A stretch of 64,000 nt of DNA. Source: Streptosporangiaceae bacterium. Its GTDB lineage: Bacteria; Actinomycetota; Actinomycetes; Streptosporangiales; Streptosporangiaceae. The notes under the pieces were generated by a model. That model did not search any database. It worked only from the letters and a program-made list of their open reading frames with translations, and was not told the DNA's origin. The stretch spans positions 124,001 through 188,000 of the forward strand of contig JAICYD010000001.1 of the NCBI GenBank assembly GCA_025934375.1. The letters run 5' to 3'. Positions 8,821 through 16,488 of this stretch are shown here, one piece after another. The position numbers and the translations under genes are program-made. How positions within the stretch are numbered: the first letter of the stretch is position 1; the number at the start of each line of letters is the position of its first letter.

Positions 8821-9314
8821 TGCCGGATAGAACGCAGCGGGACGCCCGAGGGCAAGCGGTCTGTGCTTGTTCCCCCGGGGGCAGCAGGGCGAACGCAGCC
8901 TGGGAGGCGTTGCTCGCCGCGCACGCGACTTTGACCAAGGAGCTCGGCGAGCGCCGCGACGTGTGGGCGGAGGTCTCCATGAAGGAGTACGACGTCCTCT
9001 ACACGCTGTCCAAGTGCCCGGCGCCGATCAGCCTCACCGAGCTGAACCGCCACGTCCTGCTCAGCCAGCCCGCCATGTCCCGCATGGTGGACCGGCTGGC
9101 CGGGCGGGGACTGGTCGGCCGGGAGGCCGACCCGCAGGACCGGCGCGGCGTGCGCCTGTCGCTCACGCCGGCCGGGCGCGAGCTGCAGCGCCGCGTCGGG
9201 CGCCAGCACGCCAGGGACGTGGCCCGCGCCCTGCGCGGGGCGCTAGATGCCGACGAGCTCCGCCAGCTGGAAGCGCTCGGCCGCAAGCTCGCCGCACGTC
9301 CGGCCCGATCATGA
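8820..9314 (+). CDS. MarR-family regulator inside the flavin monooxygenase operon
   Basis: 164 residues with a MarR winged helix: SLTELNRHVLLSQPAMSRMV as recognition region and READPQDRRGVRLSLTPAGR as wing. It starts on the last base of the preceding stop codon (TGATG), so translation is likely coupled. The N-terminal ~20 residues (with GQAVCACSPGG) are atypical and the true start could be slightly downstream. Its position between the monooxygenase and the reductase suggests it controls this operon, perhaps through the palindrome at 7586-7597. Confidence 0.88.
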   Translation: MPDRTQRDARGQAVCACSPGGSRANAAWEALLAAHATLTKELGERRDVWAEVSMKEYDVLYTLSKCPAPISLTELNRHVLLSQPAMSRMVDRLAGRGLVGREADPQDRRGVRLSLTPAGRELQRRVGRQHARDVARALRGALDADELRQLEALGRKLAARPARS

Positions 9315-10084
9315 AAATTACCGCGCAACCCGCTGATAACAGCAAGAATAGGCCAAGCATCATGAGCACCTTCCCGCAGGAGCGATACGACGACCGGGCA
9401 CGTCACGACGGCCGGCCGCAGACGTTGCGGCTCGTCGTCGTCAGCGCCGGCACGAGTGACCCGTCGTCGTCCCGGCTGCTCGCCGACCGGGTCGCCGCCC
9501 GCGTCGAGTCGCTGGCCGGGCAAGGCGGCCACGCGGTCGCGGCCTCGGTCATCGAGCTGCGCGAGCTGGCGACCGAGATCGCGACCGCGATGACATCCCA
9601 GCTCACCGGGCCCCGGCTGCAGGCCGCGATCGACGCCCTGGCCGCCGCCGACGGCATCGTCGTGAGCACCCCCGTGTACAAGGCCGGCCCCTCGGGCTTG
9701 TTCACCTCGTTCTTCCACGTGCTCGACAACGACCTGCTCATAGGCAAGCCGGTCGTGCTGGCCGCCACCGCCGGGACGCAGCGGCACGCCCTGGTCGCCG
9801 ACGACCAGATGCGGCCGCTGTTCGCTTACCTGCGCACGCTGGCCGTGCCGACCTCGCTGTTCGCCGCGCCGGAGGACTGGGGCGACGCCGCCCTCAACAA
9901 GCGCGTCGACCGCGCCGCGACCGAGCTGGTCCTGCTCATGGACAGCGGCTTCGCCCGCAAGGTACGCCAGGAGTCCTGGGGCAGCTACCAGCACGAGTTG
10001 GGCAGCGCGAACGGCACCGAGACCGAGATCGACCTGGACACCGACATGATGCGCCTGGCCACCGGCGGCAGTGCCGTCAGATAA
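9311..10084 (+). CDS. NAD(P)H:FMN reductase (CE1759-type), partner of the monooxygenase
   Basis: A flavodoxin-like reductase: LRLVVVSAGTSDPSSSRLLA is the family signature near the N-terminus, followed by ADGIVVSTPVYKAGPSGLFT and GKPVVLAATAGTQRHALVAD. The ATG at 9311 overlaps the MarR stop codon (ATGA), arguing for translational coupling; an in-frame ATG at 9362 (MSTFPQERY) would give a more typical length of 240 residues. It should reduce FMN with NAD(P)H and feed the luciferase-like monooxygenase two genes upstream. Its stop codon lies inside the first unit of a 16-bp tandem repeat. Confidence 0.88.
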   Translation: MKITAQPADNSKNRPSIMSTFPQERYDDRARHDGRPQTLRLVVVSAGTSDPSSSRLLADRVAARVESLAGQGGHAVAASVIELRELATEIATAMTSQLTGPRLQAAIDALAAADGIVVSTPVYKAGPSGLFTSFFHVLDNDLLIGKPVVLAATAGTQRHALVADDQMRPLFAYLRTLAVPTSLFAAPEDWGDAALNKRVDRAATELVLLMDSGFARKVRQESWGSYQHELGSANGTETEIDLDTDMMRLATGGSAVR

Positions 10085-10139
10085 CAGTGCCGTCAGATAA
10101 CAGTGCCCTCAGATTGCAGTGCCCTCAGATTGCAGTGCC
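10069..10139. repeat. 16-bp tandem repeat across the reductase stop codon
   Basis: Four consecutive 16-base units: two copies of CAGTGCCGTCAGATAA (10069-10084, 10085-10100), two of CAGTGCCCTCAGATTG (10101-10116, 10117-10132) and a partial fifth. The units are pairwise identical, so duplication looks recent. The first unit encodes the last residues and TAA stop of the FMN reductase. The array fills the gap to the convergent methyltransferase gene. Confidence 0.9.
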
Positions 10140-10157
10140 AGGGCCCTCAGCGAGCGC

Positions 10158-10949
10158 TTATCGGGTCTTCCGGCCGACGCCGACCAGGAATGAGGCCGAC
10201 CGGGGCTCCAGGGCCGGTGGCTCGTCATCGCCCGTCCAGCCCTGGGCGGGCACCACCCCAGGCGGGACGATCTCAAGGCCGGCGAAGAAGCTGGTAAATT
10301 CCTCCAGCGAATAGATCCGCAGGTTCGCCGCCTTATACGCGGCCACGAAATCGCTGGAAAGGTCCTCGTTGCCGACCCCCACGGAGAGGATCACGTAACT
10401 GCCCGGGGCGATGGCCTCGACGAACGTCGCGACCGCCTCGCGCGAGGTTTCCAGGTCCAGGAAGTGCAGCACCCCGCACAGCACGAGGCACACCGGCTGG
10501 GTGAAGTCGATGAGCTTGTTGAGGTCGGGATCGGCCAGGATCGCCCGCGGGTCTCGCGCGTCGCCGCCTAGGGCGATGACGCTGTGGCTCCGGGCGAGCA
10601 GCGCGTCGGCGTGCCGGACGACGAGGGCGTCGTGGTCGAGGTAGGCGACCTTCGCGTCCGGAGCGATCCGCTGGGCGATCTCGTGCGTGTTGTCGGCGGT
10701 CGGCAGCCCGGCGCCGACGTCGATGAACTGCCGGATCCCCGCCCGCGTCACATAGCCGACCGAGCGATAGAGGAACTGCCTGTTCTCCCGCGCCATCTGG
10801 GCCGCGAGCGGGTTGATGGCAAGCATCTTCTCCGCCAGCGCGCGATCAGCGGCGAAGTTGTCCTTCCCGCCCAACCAGTAATCCCAGACCCGGGCGACAT
10901 TCGGCCTGGTCGTGTCAAGGGAAGCTACCCCATCAGGATTCAGCCCCAT
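10158..10949 (-). CDS. SAM-dependent methyltransferase of the DUF574 (Methyltransf_19) family
   Basis: 263 residues, typical of a family greatly expanded in Streptomyces and relatives. The diagnostic N-terminus is DTTRPNVARVWDYWLGGKDN, followed by the SAM-binding segment FIDVGAGLPTADNTHEIAQ and the acidic turn VAYLDHDALVV. LVLCGVLHFL is also conserved in the family. Substrates of these enzymes are mostly unknown. The gene stands alone and is convergent with the FMN reductase, separated by the 16-bp repeat. Confidence 0.92.
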   Translation of the reverse strand: MGLNPDGVASLDTTRPNVARVWDYWLGGKDNFAADRALAEKMLAINPLAAQMARENRQFLYRSVGYVTRAGIRQFIDVGAGLPTADNTHEIAQRIAPDAKVAYLDHDALVVRHADALLARSHSVIALGGDARDPRAILADPDLNKLIDFTQPVCLVLCGVLHFLDLETSREAVATFVEAIAPGSYVILSVGVGNEDLSSDFVAAYKAANLRIYSLEEFTSFFAGLEIVPPGVVPAQGWTGDDEPPALEPRSASFLVGVGRKTR

Positions 10950-11057
10950 ATCTGGCTGATCTTACACACTTCCCAGCCCCTTAACGATAGGAGCCAGGAA
11001 GGCGCAACGCGGCATTGTGCCAGGGCACCCCGCGGTGAGCGGCCCGTTCGCGCCGCG

Positions 11058-11885
11058 CTAGCCAGAGTCCGCCTCGGAGTAGGTCTCGCGGTCCAGGGCC
11101 GCGAAGTCCCAGGCGCCCGCCCCGCCGGAACGGCGGACCGTGGACACGATCGCGGAGCCGCCATCGACCGAGACGGTCTCGCCGGTCATGTAGGACGACT
11201 CCTCCGAGAGCAGGAACGCCACCACCGAGGCGATCTCATCGGGGGTCCCGGCCCGGCGCAACGGCGCGCTCGCCGCCCGGCGCACCATGTCATCGCGCCC
11301 GCTGGCCGAGAACAAGTCCGTGGGCACGATTCCCGGGGCGACGGCGTTCACCCGGATCCCCAGCGGCCCGCCGTACATCGCCGCGCCGTGCAGCAGTCCC
11401 AGGACCGCGTGCTTGGACGTCTGGTAGGCGATCAGGTCGGCGCTGCCGCGCAGGCTCGCGATCGAGGCGGTCAGCGCCACGTTCCCGGCCGAGCCGGCCG
11501 ACCGGTACAGCCGGAACGCCCCGCGCAGGCCAAGGAAGACCCCGCGCACGTTGACCGCCATGACCCGGTCGAACCCGTCGGCATCCAGGTCCGGGAGCGC
11601 GTCCGGTGAGCCGGGGATGCCCGCGTTCAGGTGGTGCAGGTCCACCCGGCCGAACGCGGCGACCGCCTCGCGCAGGTAGCGCTCCACGTCGGCCTCCACC
11701 GCCACGTCGGCCGCGACCCCGATGGCCTCGCCGGGCAGCGCCCCGGCGACCTTCGAGGCGGCGTCGCCGTCGATGTCGACCACGACCACGCGGCAGCCCT
11801 CGACCGACAAGCGGCGGGCGCTCGCGGACCCGAGCCCGCCCGCGCCGCCAGTGACGACGGCGACCTGGCCGGCCAGCCCGTTCAC
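11058..11885 (-). CDS. SDR-family oxidoreductase
   Basis: About 275 residues from the GTG at 11885, which overlaps the stop codon of the upstream gene (GTGA) and follows an AGGAGG. It is a classical short-chain dehydrogenase with cofactor motif TGGAGGLG, HLNAG, catalytic Ser in LTASIAS and YxxxK in IAYQTSKHAV. The acidic residue in VVVDIDG after the second strand suggests NAD(H) preference. It is the last gene of the four-gene minus-strand operon (alpha/beta hydrolase, LLM monooxygenase, acyl-CoA-dehydrogenase-like protein, SDR), which looks like a degradation or modification pathway; the substrate is unknown. Confidence 0.9.
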   Translation of the reverse strand: MNGLAGQVAVVTGGAGGLGSASARRLSVEGCRVVVVDIDGDAASKVAGALPGEAIGVAADVAVEADVERYLREAVAAFGRVDLHHLNAGIPGSPDALPDLDADGFDRVMAVNVRGVFLGLRGAFRLYRSAGSAGNVALTASIASLRGSADLIAYQTSKHAVLGLLHGAAMYGGPLGIRVNAVAPGIVPTDLFSASGRDDMVRRAASAPLRRAGTPDEIASVVAFLLSEESSYMTGETVSVDGGSAIVSTVRRSGGAGAWDFAALDRETYSEADSG

Positions 11886-13072
11886 GTCGCCTCCTTCCCG
11901 GCGAGCTTGGCGATGCGCAGGCGGCCGGCCGCCTCGTAGTGCTCCTCGGACAGGGCCAGGTGCTGCCGGGCAGCCAGGATGTTGCGCAGGTGCCGCTGCA
12001 TCGGGTTGGACAGCGACAGCACCCGGCCGCCGCCGTACCGGAACAGGTCGACGACGATCTCGGTGCACGTCTCGACGGTGAAGACGGACGCCGTCGTGAC
12101 CGCGACCTGCAGTTCCTCCGACGGAACGACTCCGGAGGCGGCCGCGGACCAGCACGCGAGCATGGCCTCGCGGTGCAGCAGCCGCGCCGCGTTCAGCTTC
12201 ACCTCGGCCCGCCCGAGCTCCTTGTGGAACACCGCGCGGTCGCTGACCACCGGCCCGCCCGGGAACCGCGCCGTCCGGGCGGCCAGGGCGGTCATGTCAT
12301 CCAGGGCACGGCGCGCCAGGCCGACGGCCAGCGGCGGCACCTCGTTGGACACGAACGCCGGCATCCCCAGCCGGAACAGGTCCCCGCCCCGCGCCGCGGG
12401 CATCCCCAGCTCATAGCACCGGGCGGCCGGGACGAACAGGTCGCTGACCGACCAGTCCAGGCTCCCGGTGCCCTGCAGGCCCGCGACGTGCCAGTTGTCG
12501 ATGACCTCGGCGTCGGCCTTGGGCACGGTGAAGACCACCATGCGCCCGAACCCAGTGCCCGCCGCCCCGTCCCCGGAAGATCCCGGCTCCGGCGGGGGCT
12601 GCGGAACCGAGAACGCCCCGATCAGCCATTCCGCGTGCATGATCCCGCTGGAAAACCCCCACCGGCCGCTGACCTGGTACCCGCCATCGACCGGCACGCC
12701 AGTGCCGCGCGGCGCGAGCTGCCCGGCGACCACCGGCAGCGGCCGCTCGGCCGGGAACATCTCCCGCGCTCCCGCCCCGGGTATCCAGCCGCTGGACAAG
12801 CCGCAGCAGCCGGCCCCGATCATCGCGGCCCAGGCCACCGACACGTCAATGTAGGCCAGCTCCTCGACCACGTCGCAGAACGCGATCGGGTCCAGCGGGG
12901 TCCCGCCGAGCTCGGCGGGCGTCTTGAGCCAGAACAGCCCGAGTCCCCGCAGGGTCTCCACCGTGTCCTGCGGAAGGGTCCGCAGCCCCTCGGCCGCGTC
13001 CCCGGCCGCCTCGAACTCCGCGCGGTGCCGCCCGATCGCGGCGATCAGCTCCTGTGCGAGGCCCTCGTTCAT
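11882..13072 (-). CDS. Acyl-CoA dehydrogenase-like flavoprotein (flavin-dependent monooxygenase type)
   Basis: 396 residues. The acyl-CoA dehydrogenase fold is seen in LPQDTVETLRGLGLFWLKTP, PAELGGTPLDPIAFCDVVEE, YQVSGRWGFSSGIMHAEWLI and a C-terminal helical part with RYGGGRVLSLSNPMQRHLRN. That last segment and the overall pattern resemble the HsaA/HpaB-like hydroxylases better than true beta-oxidation enzymes, and no clear catalytic Glu context was identified. The stop and start codons overlap those of its neighbours by four bases on both sides. A reduced-flavin-dependent hydroxylase role is inferred, not shown. Confidence 0.83.
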   Translation of the reverse strand: MNEGLAQELIAAIGRHRAEFEAAGDAAEGLRTLPQDTVETLRGLGLFWLKTPAELGGTPLDPIAFCDVVEELAYIDVSVAWAAMIGAGCCGLSSGWIPGAGAREMFPAERPLPVVAGQLAPRGTGVPVDGGYQVSGRWGFSSGIMHAEWLIGAFSVPQPPPEPGSSGDGAAGTGFGRMVVFTVPKADAEVIDNWHVAGLQGTGSLDWSVSDLFVPAARCYELGMPAARGGDLFRLGMPAFVSNEVPPLAVGLARRALDDMTALAARTARFPGGPVVSDRAVFHKELGRAEVKLNAARLLHREAMLACWSAAASGVVPSEELQVAVTTASVFTVETCTEIVVDLFRYGGGRVLSLSNPMQRHLRNILAARQHLALSEEHYEAAGRLRIAKLAGKEAT

Positions 13073-14220
13073 GAGGCTTCTACCCCGAGGTGCCGCAGCG
13101 CCGGGATCACCTCGGAGGCGAACAGCTCCGTCGAGCGCCGCGTCTGCTCGCGGGTCGCCGGGCCGATCGCGAACAGCCCGATGAGCTGCCCGTAGCCGCC
13201 GAGCTGCTCGTGCATCGCCGTAAGGCGGGCGGCCACGGTGGCCGGGCTGCCGACCACGGCGTACCCGTCGGCCAGCAGCTCCGCGTACGACAGCGCGGTG
13301 AACGGCTTGCGGTCGATGGACAAGATCCCGCGCAGGGAGCCGGGCGACACGTAGCCCGGCGGGTTGACCATCTCCATGGTTTGCTTAAGCCCCCGCCGGA
13401 ACAGCCACATCAAGGCGGGCTCGGCCTCGCGGTGCGCCTTCTCGTCGGTGTCGGCGACGTAGACCGGGACCGACAGCGCGATCTTCTCCGGGTCGGGCAC
13501 GTAGCCCAGGTCGGCCGCCGCGCGCCGGTAGCCGTCGAACCACAGGCGCACGACGCGGGTCGGCGCGTACACGGACATGAACGTGTACCGGTGCAGCGCG
13601 CAGAACTTCATCGTCTCGGTCGAGCCGGCCCCCGGGATGTACACAGGCGGGTGCGGCTGCTGCACCGGGCGCGGCCACAGGTTGACGTACCTGTACTCGT
13701 AGTTCTCGCCGTACCACTCGAACATCTCTTCGGAGGTCCATGCCTTGATGATCAGGTCGTGCGCCTCGTTGAACCGGGAGCGGGACCTGGTCGGGTTGAC
13801 GGAGTGCGCGAAGTACTCCCAGCCGATCCCGCGCACGAACCCGGAGTCCACGCGCCCGTTGGACAGCAGGTCGAGCATCGCGATCTCCTCGGCGACCCGC
13901 AGCGGGTTGCCCCGGATGCCGATCGCGTTGCCCAAGACCATGATGCGGGCCTGCTGGGTCCGCCGGGTCAAGGCGGCGGCCATGATGTTCGGGGAGGGCA
14001 TCAGGCCGTAGGCGCTCTGGTGGTGCTCGTTGACCGCCACCCCGTCGAACCCGACATGGTCGGCGTATTCCAGCTCGTCCAGGTACCGGTGGTAGAGCTG
14101 GGAGCCGAGCTTGGGGTCGAAGTGCTTGTTCGGGAAGGTCAGCGCCGAGGTGTCGTAGGCCTCGTCGAAGTCGTCCGGCAGGTACGGGTAGGGCATCAGG
14201 TGGAAGAAGCTGAACTTCAC
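13069..14220 (-). CDS. LLM-class (luciferase-like) flavin-dependent oxidoreductase
   Basis: 383 residues from the GTG at 14220, which sits four bases after the hydrolase stop codon and gives the N-terminus MKFSFFHLMPYPYLPDD. The luciferase-like fold shows in FDGVAVNEHHQSAYGLMPSP, ARIMVLGNAIGIRGNPLRVA, EEIAMLDLLSNGRVDSGFVR and PHPPVYIPGAGSTETMKF. It is the second gene of the four-gene operon and overlaps the next gene by ATGA. With the hydrolase and the acyl-CoA-dehydrogenase-like protein it suggests an oxygenase-driven catabolic route. Confidence 0.9.
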   Translation of the reverse strand: MKFSFFHLMPYPYLPDDFDEAYDTSALTFPNKHFDPKLGSQLYHRYLDELEYADHVGFDGVAVNEHHQSAYGLMPSPNIMAAALTRRTQQARIMVLGNAIGIRGNPLRVAEEIAMLDLLSNGRVDSGFVRGIGWEYFAHSVNPTRSRSRFNEAHDLIIKAWTSEEMFEWYGENYEYRYVNLWPRPVQQPHPPVYIPGAGSTETMKFCALHRYTFMSVYAPTRVVRLWFDGYRRAAADLGYVPDPEKIALSVPVYVADTDEKAHREAEPALMWLFRRGLKQTMEMVNPPGYVSPGSLRGILSIDRKPFTALSYAELLADGYAVVGSPATVAARLTAMHEQLGGYGQLIGLFAIGPATREQTRRSTELFASEVIPALRHLGVEAS

Positions 14221-14224
14221 GTGG

Positions 14225-15022
14225 TCACTCCGTGCTCTGCTGGCCGGCGAAGCTGGCGACCAGGTCCGCGAACTCGGCGGGCTTCTCGAAGTACATGGCG
14301 TGGCCGCAGCCGGCGACGCTGGCGAACGTGGCCCCGGGGATGCGCTCGGCGTACCGGTGAGCGTGGGCCACCGGGATGAGCCGGTCGTCATCCGGCGCGA
14401 CCACCAGCGTCGGGACGCTCACCCGGCGCAGCCGGCGCTCCAGCTTGGGGTCGTGAAGGTACGGGGCCCAGCTGAACCGCGCCATCGCCGTGGCGTCCCG
14501 GTAGGCCGCCAAGATGGCGTCGACGTCGGGCGGCCCGGCCGCGGCGGGCGCGGGCGTCGGGTCATGGAACAGCGTGGCGGCCAGCCGCGCGGGCGGCATG
14601 AGGAAGATGTCCGGCACCGGGTGCCCGTCGAGCCGCAGCCCGGCCGCGCTCAGCAAGGTGAGCGACCCGATCCGGTGCGGCGAGTGAACGGCGAGCTCGG
14701 CCGCGATCCACCCGCCGAACGACGCCCCCACCACGTGCGGCCGCTCCAGCTCCAGGGCGTCCAGGACGTCCAGGTAGTGGTAGACGAGGTCGTCCATCGC
14801 CTCCACGTCCGGGAAGTCGTCGGACTTGCCGAACCCCGGATGGTCGGGCGCGATGACGTCGAAGCTGGCCGCGAGCAGCTCGTGGAACTCGTGCCAGGCG
14901 CCCGCGCCGCCGGCTGCGTGCAGGAACAGGAGCGGATCGCCCGCCCCGCCCCGGAATAGGTGCACCCGGCCGCCGGGGACTTCCAGGAATCCCTCGGTCG
15001 GAATGCCAGACACGGCAGGCAA
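14225..15022 (-). CDS. Alpha/beta hydrolase, first gene of the catabolic operon
   Basis: About 265 residues, alpha/beta-hydrolase fold: oxyanion-side segment LLFLHAAGGAGAWHEF, APDHPGFGKSDDFPD, nucleophile elbow GASFGG, and a C-terminal acid and His (VAPDDDRLIP; CGHAMYFEKPAEF). The likely start is the TTG at 15022, with AGGAGG (15031-15036) eight bases upstream; the GTG at 15031 is also in frame but shares its first base with that Shine-Dalgarno sequence. Meta-cleavage-product hydrolases and esterases share this architecture, so the reaction is unresolved. Confidence 0.86.
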   Translation of the reverse strand: MPAVSGIPTEGFLEVPGGRVHLFRGGAGDPLLFLHAAGGAGAWHEFHELLAASFDVIAPDHPGFGKSDDFPDVEAMDDLVYHYLDVLDALELERPHVVGASFGGWIAAELAVHSPHRIGSLTLLSAAGLRLDGHPVPDIFLMPPARLAATLFHDPTPAPAAAGPPDVDAILAAYRDATAMARFSWAPYLHDPKLERRLRRVSVPTLVVAPDDDRLIPVAHAHRYAERIPGATFASVAGCGHAMYFEKPAEFADLVASFAGQQSTE

Positions 15023-15381
15023 AGGGGCCACCTCCTGGGTTTGTGGTCTCGATAGGACGCTAACCCGCCCGCGTGCGCCGCGCCATGGGTAGGCGAGTGT
15101 TACGAACTAGGTTGTGCGCGGCCCCAACGACGGCCGGTCTTGTTCTGGCGTCTGGCACGTTCGTTACTGCCTGCGACTGATAGAGGCGCTTTCGTGGAGA
15201 AATGCGCCTGCAGAGTGTAATAACTCCGTGATATTTCCGTGAACCGATTGAGCCGTATACCCGGGAGTCGCTACGGTTCATCACGACTTCCGGTCGCGTT
15301 CTCGCGACGCCGGACAGGCTGTGAGCGAATCACGAAGGTCACCGATTCGCGGTGAATCATAGACAGGAGCGTGACAGGCAC
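15023..15381 (+). promoter_or_regulatory. Divergent promoter region and structured leader of the NlpC/P60 gene
   Basis: Gap between the minus-strand operon and the plus-strand cell-wall hydrolase. It contains three potential RNA hairpins in the plus sense: TGAACCG/CGGTTCA (15240-15246 with 15274-15280), TCCGG-TCGCG paired with CGCGA-CCGGA (15289-15314, two-base bulge) and GCGAATC/GATTCGC (15325-15331 with 15344-15350). NlpC/P60 genes of actinobacteria are often preceded by a c-di-AMP (ydaO) riboswitch; I could not align its conserved core here with confidence. A GTG at 15352 in the last hairpin is an alternative start of the hydrolase. Confidence 0.4.
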
Positions 15382-16488
15382 GTGGGCAAGCTGCGACCGG
15401 GGGGGACGTGGGTTAGGGGAGGTGCCGCCCGCAGTGACACAGCCCGCAGTGACACAGCGGGCCGGGTCGCCGGCCGCCGGGTCACCGCGCGCCGGGCCAC
15501 GGCTGCTGTGGCCGCCGTCGTCGTCGCGGGCGGTGTCGTGTTCTTCAGCCAGGCCGCCGGGGCCTCGCCCAAGCCAACCATCGAGCAGGTGCAAAAGCAG
15601 GTCAACGCCCTGCAGGCGCAGGTCGACCAGGTCGGCCAGCAGTACGTCCAGATTGGCCAGCAGGTGGTGGCGGCCAAGGCGCAGCTGGCCAGCGTGCAAA
15701 AGCAGGACGGCACCGCCGAGGCGCTGTTCACCGCCGCGCAGTCCCAGCTACGGCAGGTAGCCGTCGCCTCCTTCGAGAACGCCAACCAGTCCTCGATCGC
15801 GGGCCTGTTCACCACCGGCGACCCGACGCTGGTGCTGCGGCAGGCATCGCTGCTCGAGGAGCTCGGCAGCACCCACAGCGCGCAGGTCGCCAAGTTCCTC
15901 GGCGCGGCCCAGCAGGTGGCGGCCGCCCGGCAGCGGGTGGCGAACACCGAGGTAGGCATCCAGCAGCTGCAGACCCAGCTGGCGGCCAAGAAGGCCAACC
16001 TGAACAAGCTCCTGGCGGCCGGCCAGGCGCAGCTGGAGTCGCTGAGCCTGCAGCAGCAGGCCGCGGTGGCCGCCGCGGCGATCGGCGGCGGCAGCGACGG
16101 CATCACCAGCGCCACCTACACCGGGCCGACCAACACGCCCGCCGGCAAGGCGGTGGCGTTCGCCTACTCCAAGCTCGGCACCTGGTACCTGTGGGGCGGC
16201 ACCGGCCCGCGCTACGACTGCTCCGGCCTCGTGCAGGCCGCCTGGGCCTCGGCCGGGGTTTCCATCCCGCGAGTCACCTACGCGCAGTACGCGGCCCTGC
16301 CACACATCCCCAAGTCCCAGCTGCGCCCCGGTGACCTGGTGTTCTTCGAAGGCCTCGGGCACGTCGGGATGTACGTCGGCGGCGGCCTGATGATCGACGC
16401 GCCGGAAACCGGCAAGCAGGTCCGGCTGCTGCCGCTGGACTCCACCTGGTACCTGCAGAACTACGTCGGCGCGGGCCGGCCAGGCTAG
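15382..16488 (+). CDS. Secreted NlpC/P60 peptidoglycan endopeptidase (RipA-like)
   Basis: About 368 residues from the GTG at 15382; GTG 15352 is an in-frame alternative. It has an N-terminal Arg-rich leader with signal segment (ATAAVAAVVVAGGVVFF, cleavage after SQAAGA), a long coiled coil (about residues 60-210: QVQKQVNALQAQVDQVGQQY and following) and a C-terminal NlpC/P60 domain with catalytic Cys in YDCSGLVQAAW, His in GHVGMYVG and the MIDAPETG segment. It should cut stem peptides of peptidoglycan during growth or division, with the coiled coil keeping it inactive as in RipA. An exact 15-bp duplication near 15427-15457 encodes ARSDTARSDT before the signal segment. Its stop codon is shared, through CTAG, with the convergent gene. 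Confidence 0.9.
   Translation: MGKLRPGGTWVRGGAARSDTARSDTAGRVAGRRVTARRATAAVAAVVVAGGVVFFSQAAGASPKPTIEQVQKQVNALQAQVDQVGQQYVQIGQQVVAAKAQLASVQKQDGTAEALFTAAQSQLRQVAVASFENANQSSIAGLFTTGDPTLVLRQASLLEELGSTHSAQVAKFLGAAQQVAAARQRVANTEVGIQQLQTQLAAKKANLNKLLAAGQAQLESLSLQQQAAVAAAAIGGGSDGITSATYTGPTNTPAGKAVAFAYSKLGTWYLWGGTGPRYDCSGLVQAAWASAGVSIPRVTYAQYAALPHIPKSQLRPGDLVFFEGLGHVGMYVGGGLMIDAPETGKQVRLLPLDSTWYLQNYVGAGRPG

Noticed and set aside
8867..9310. N-terminal extension of the FMN reductase over the MarR gene
   Set aside because: It runs out of frame through the MarR gene; the flavodoxin-like domain starts only after 9362.
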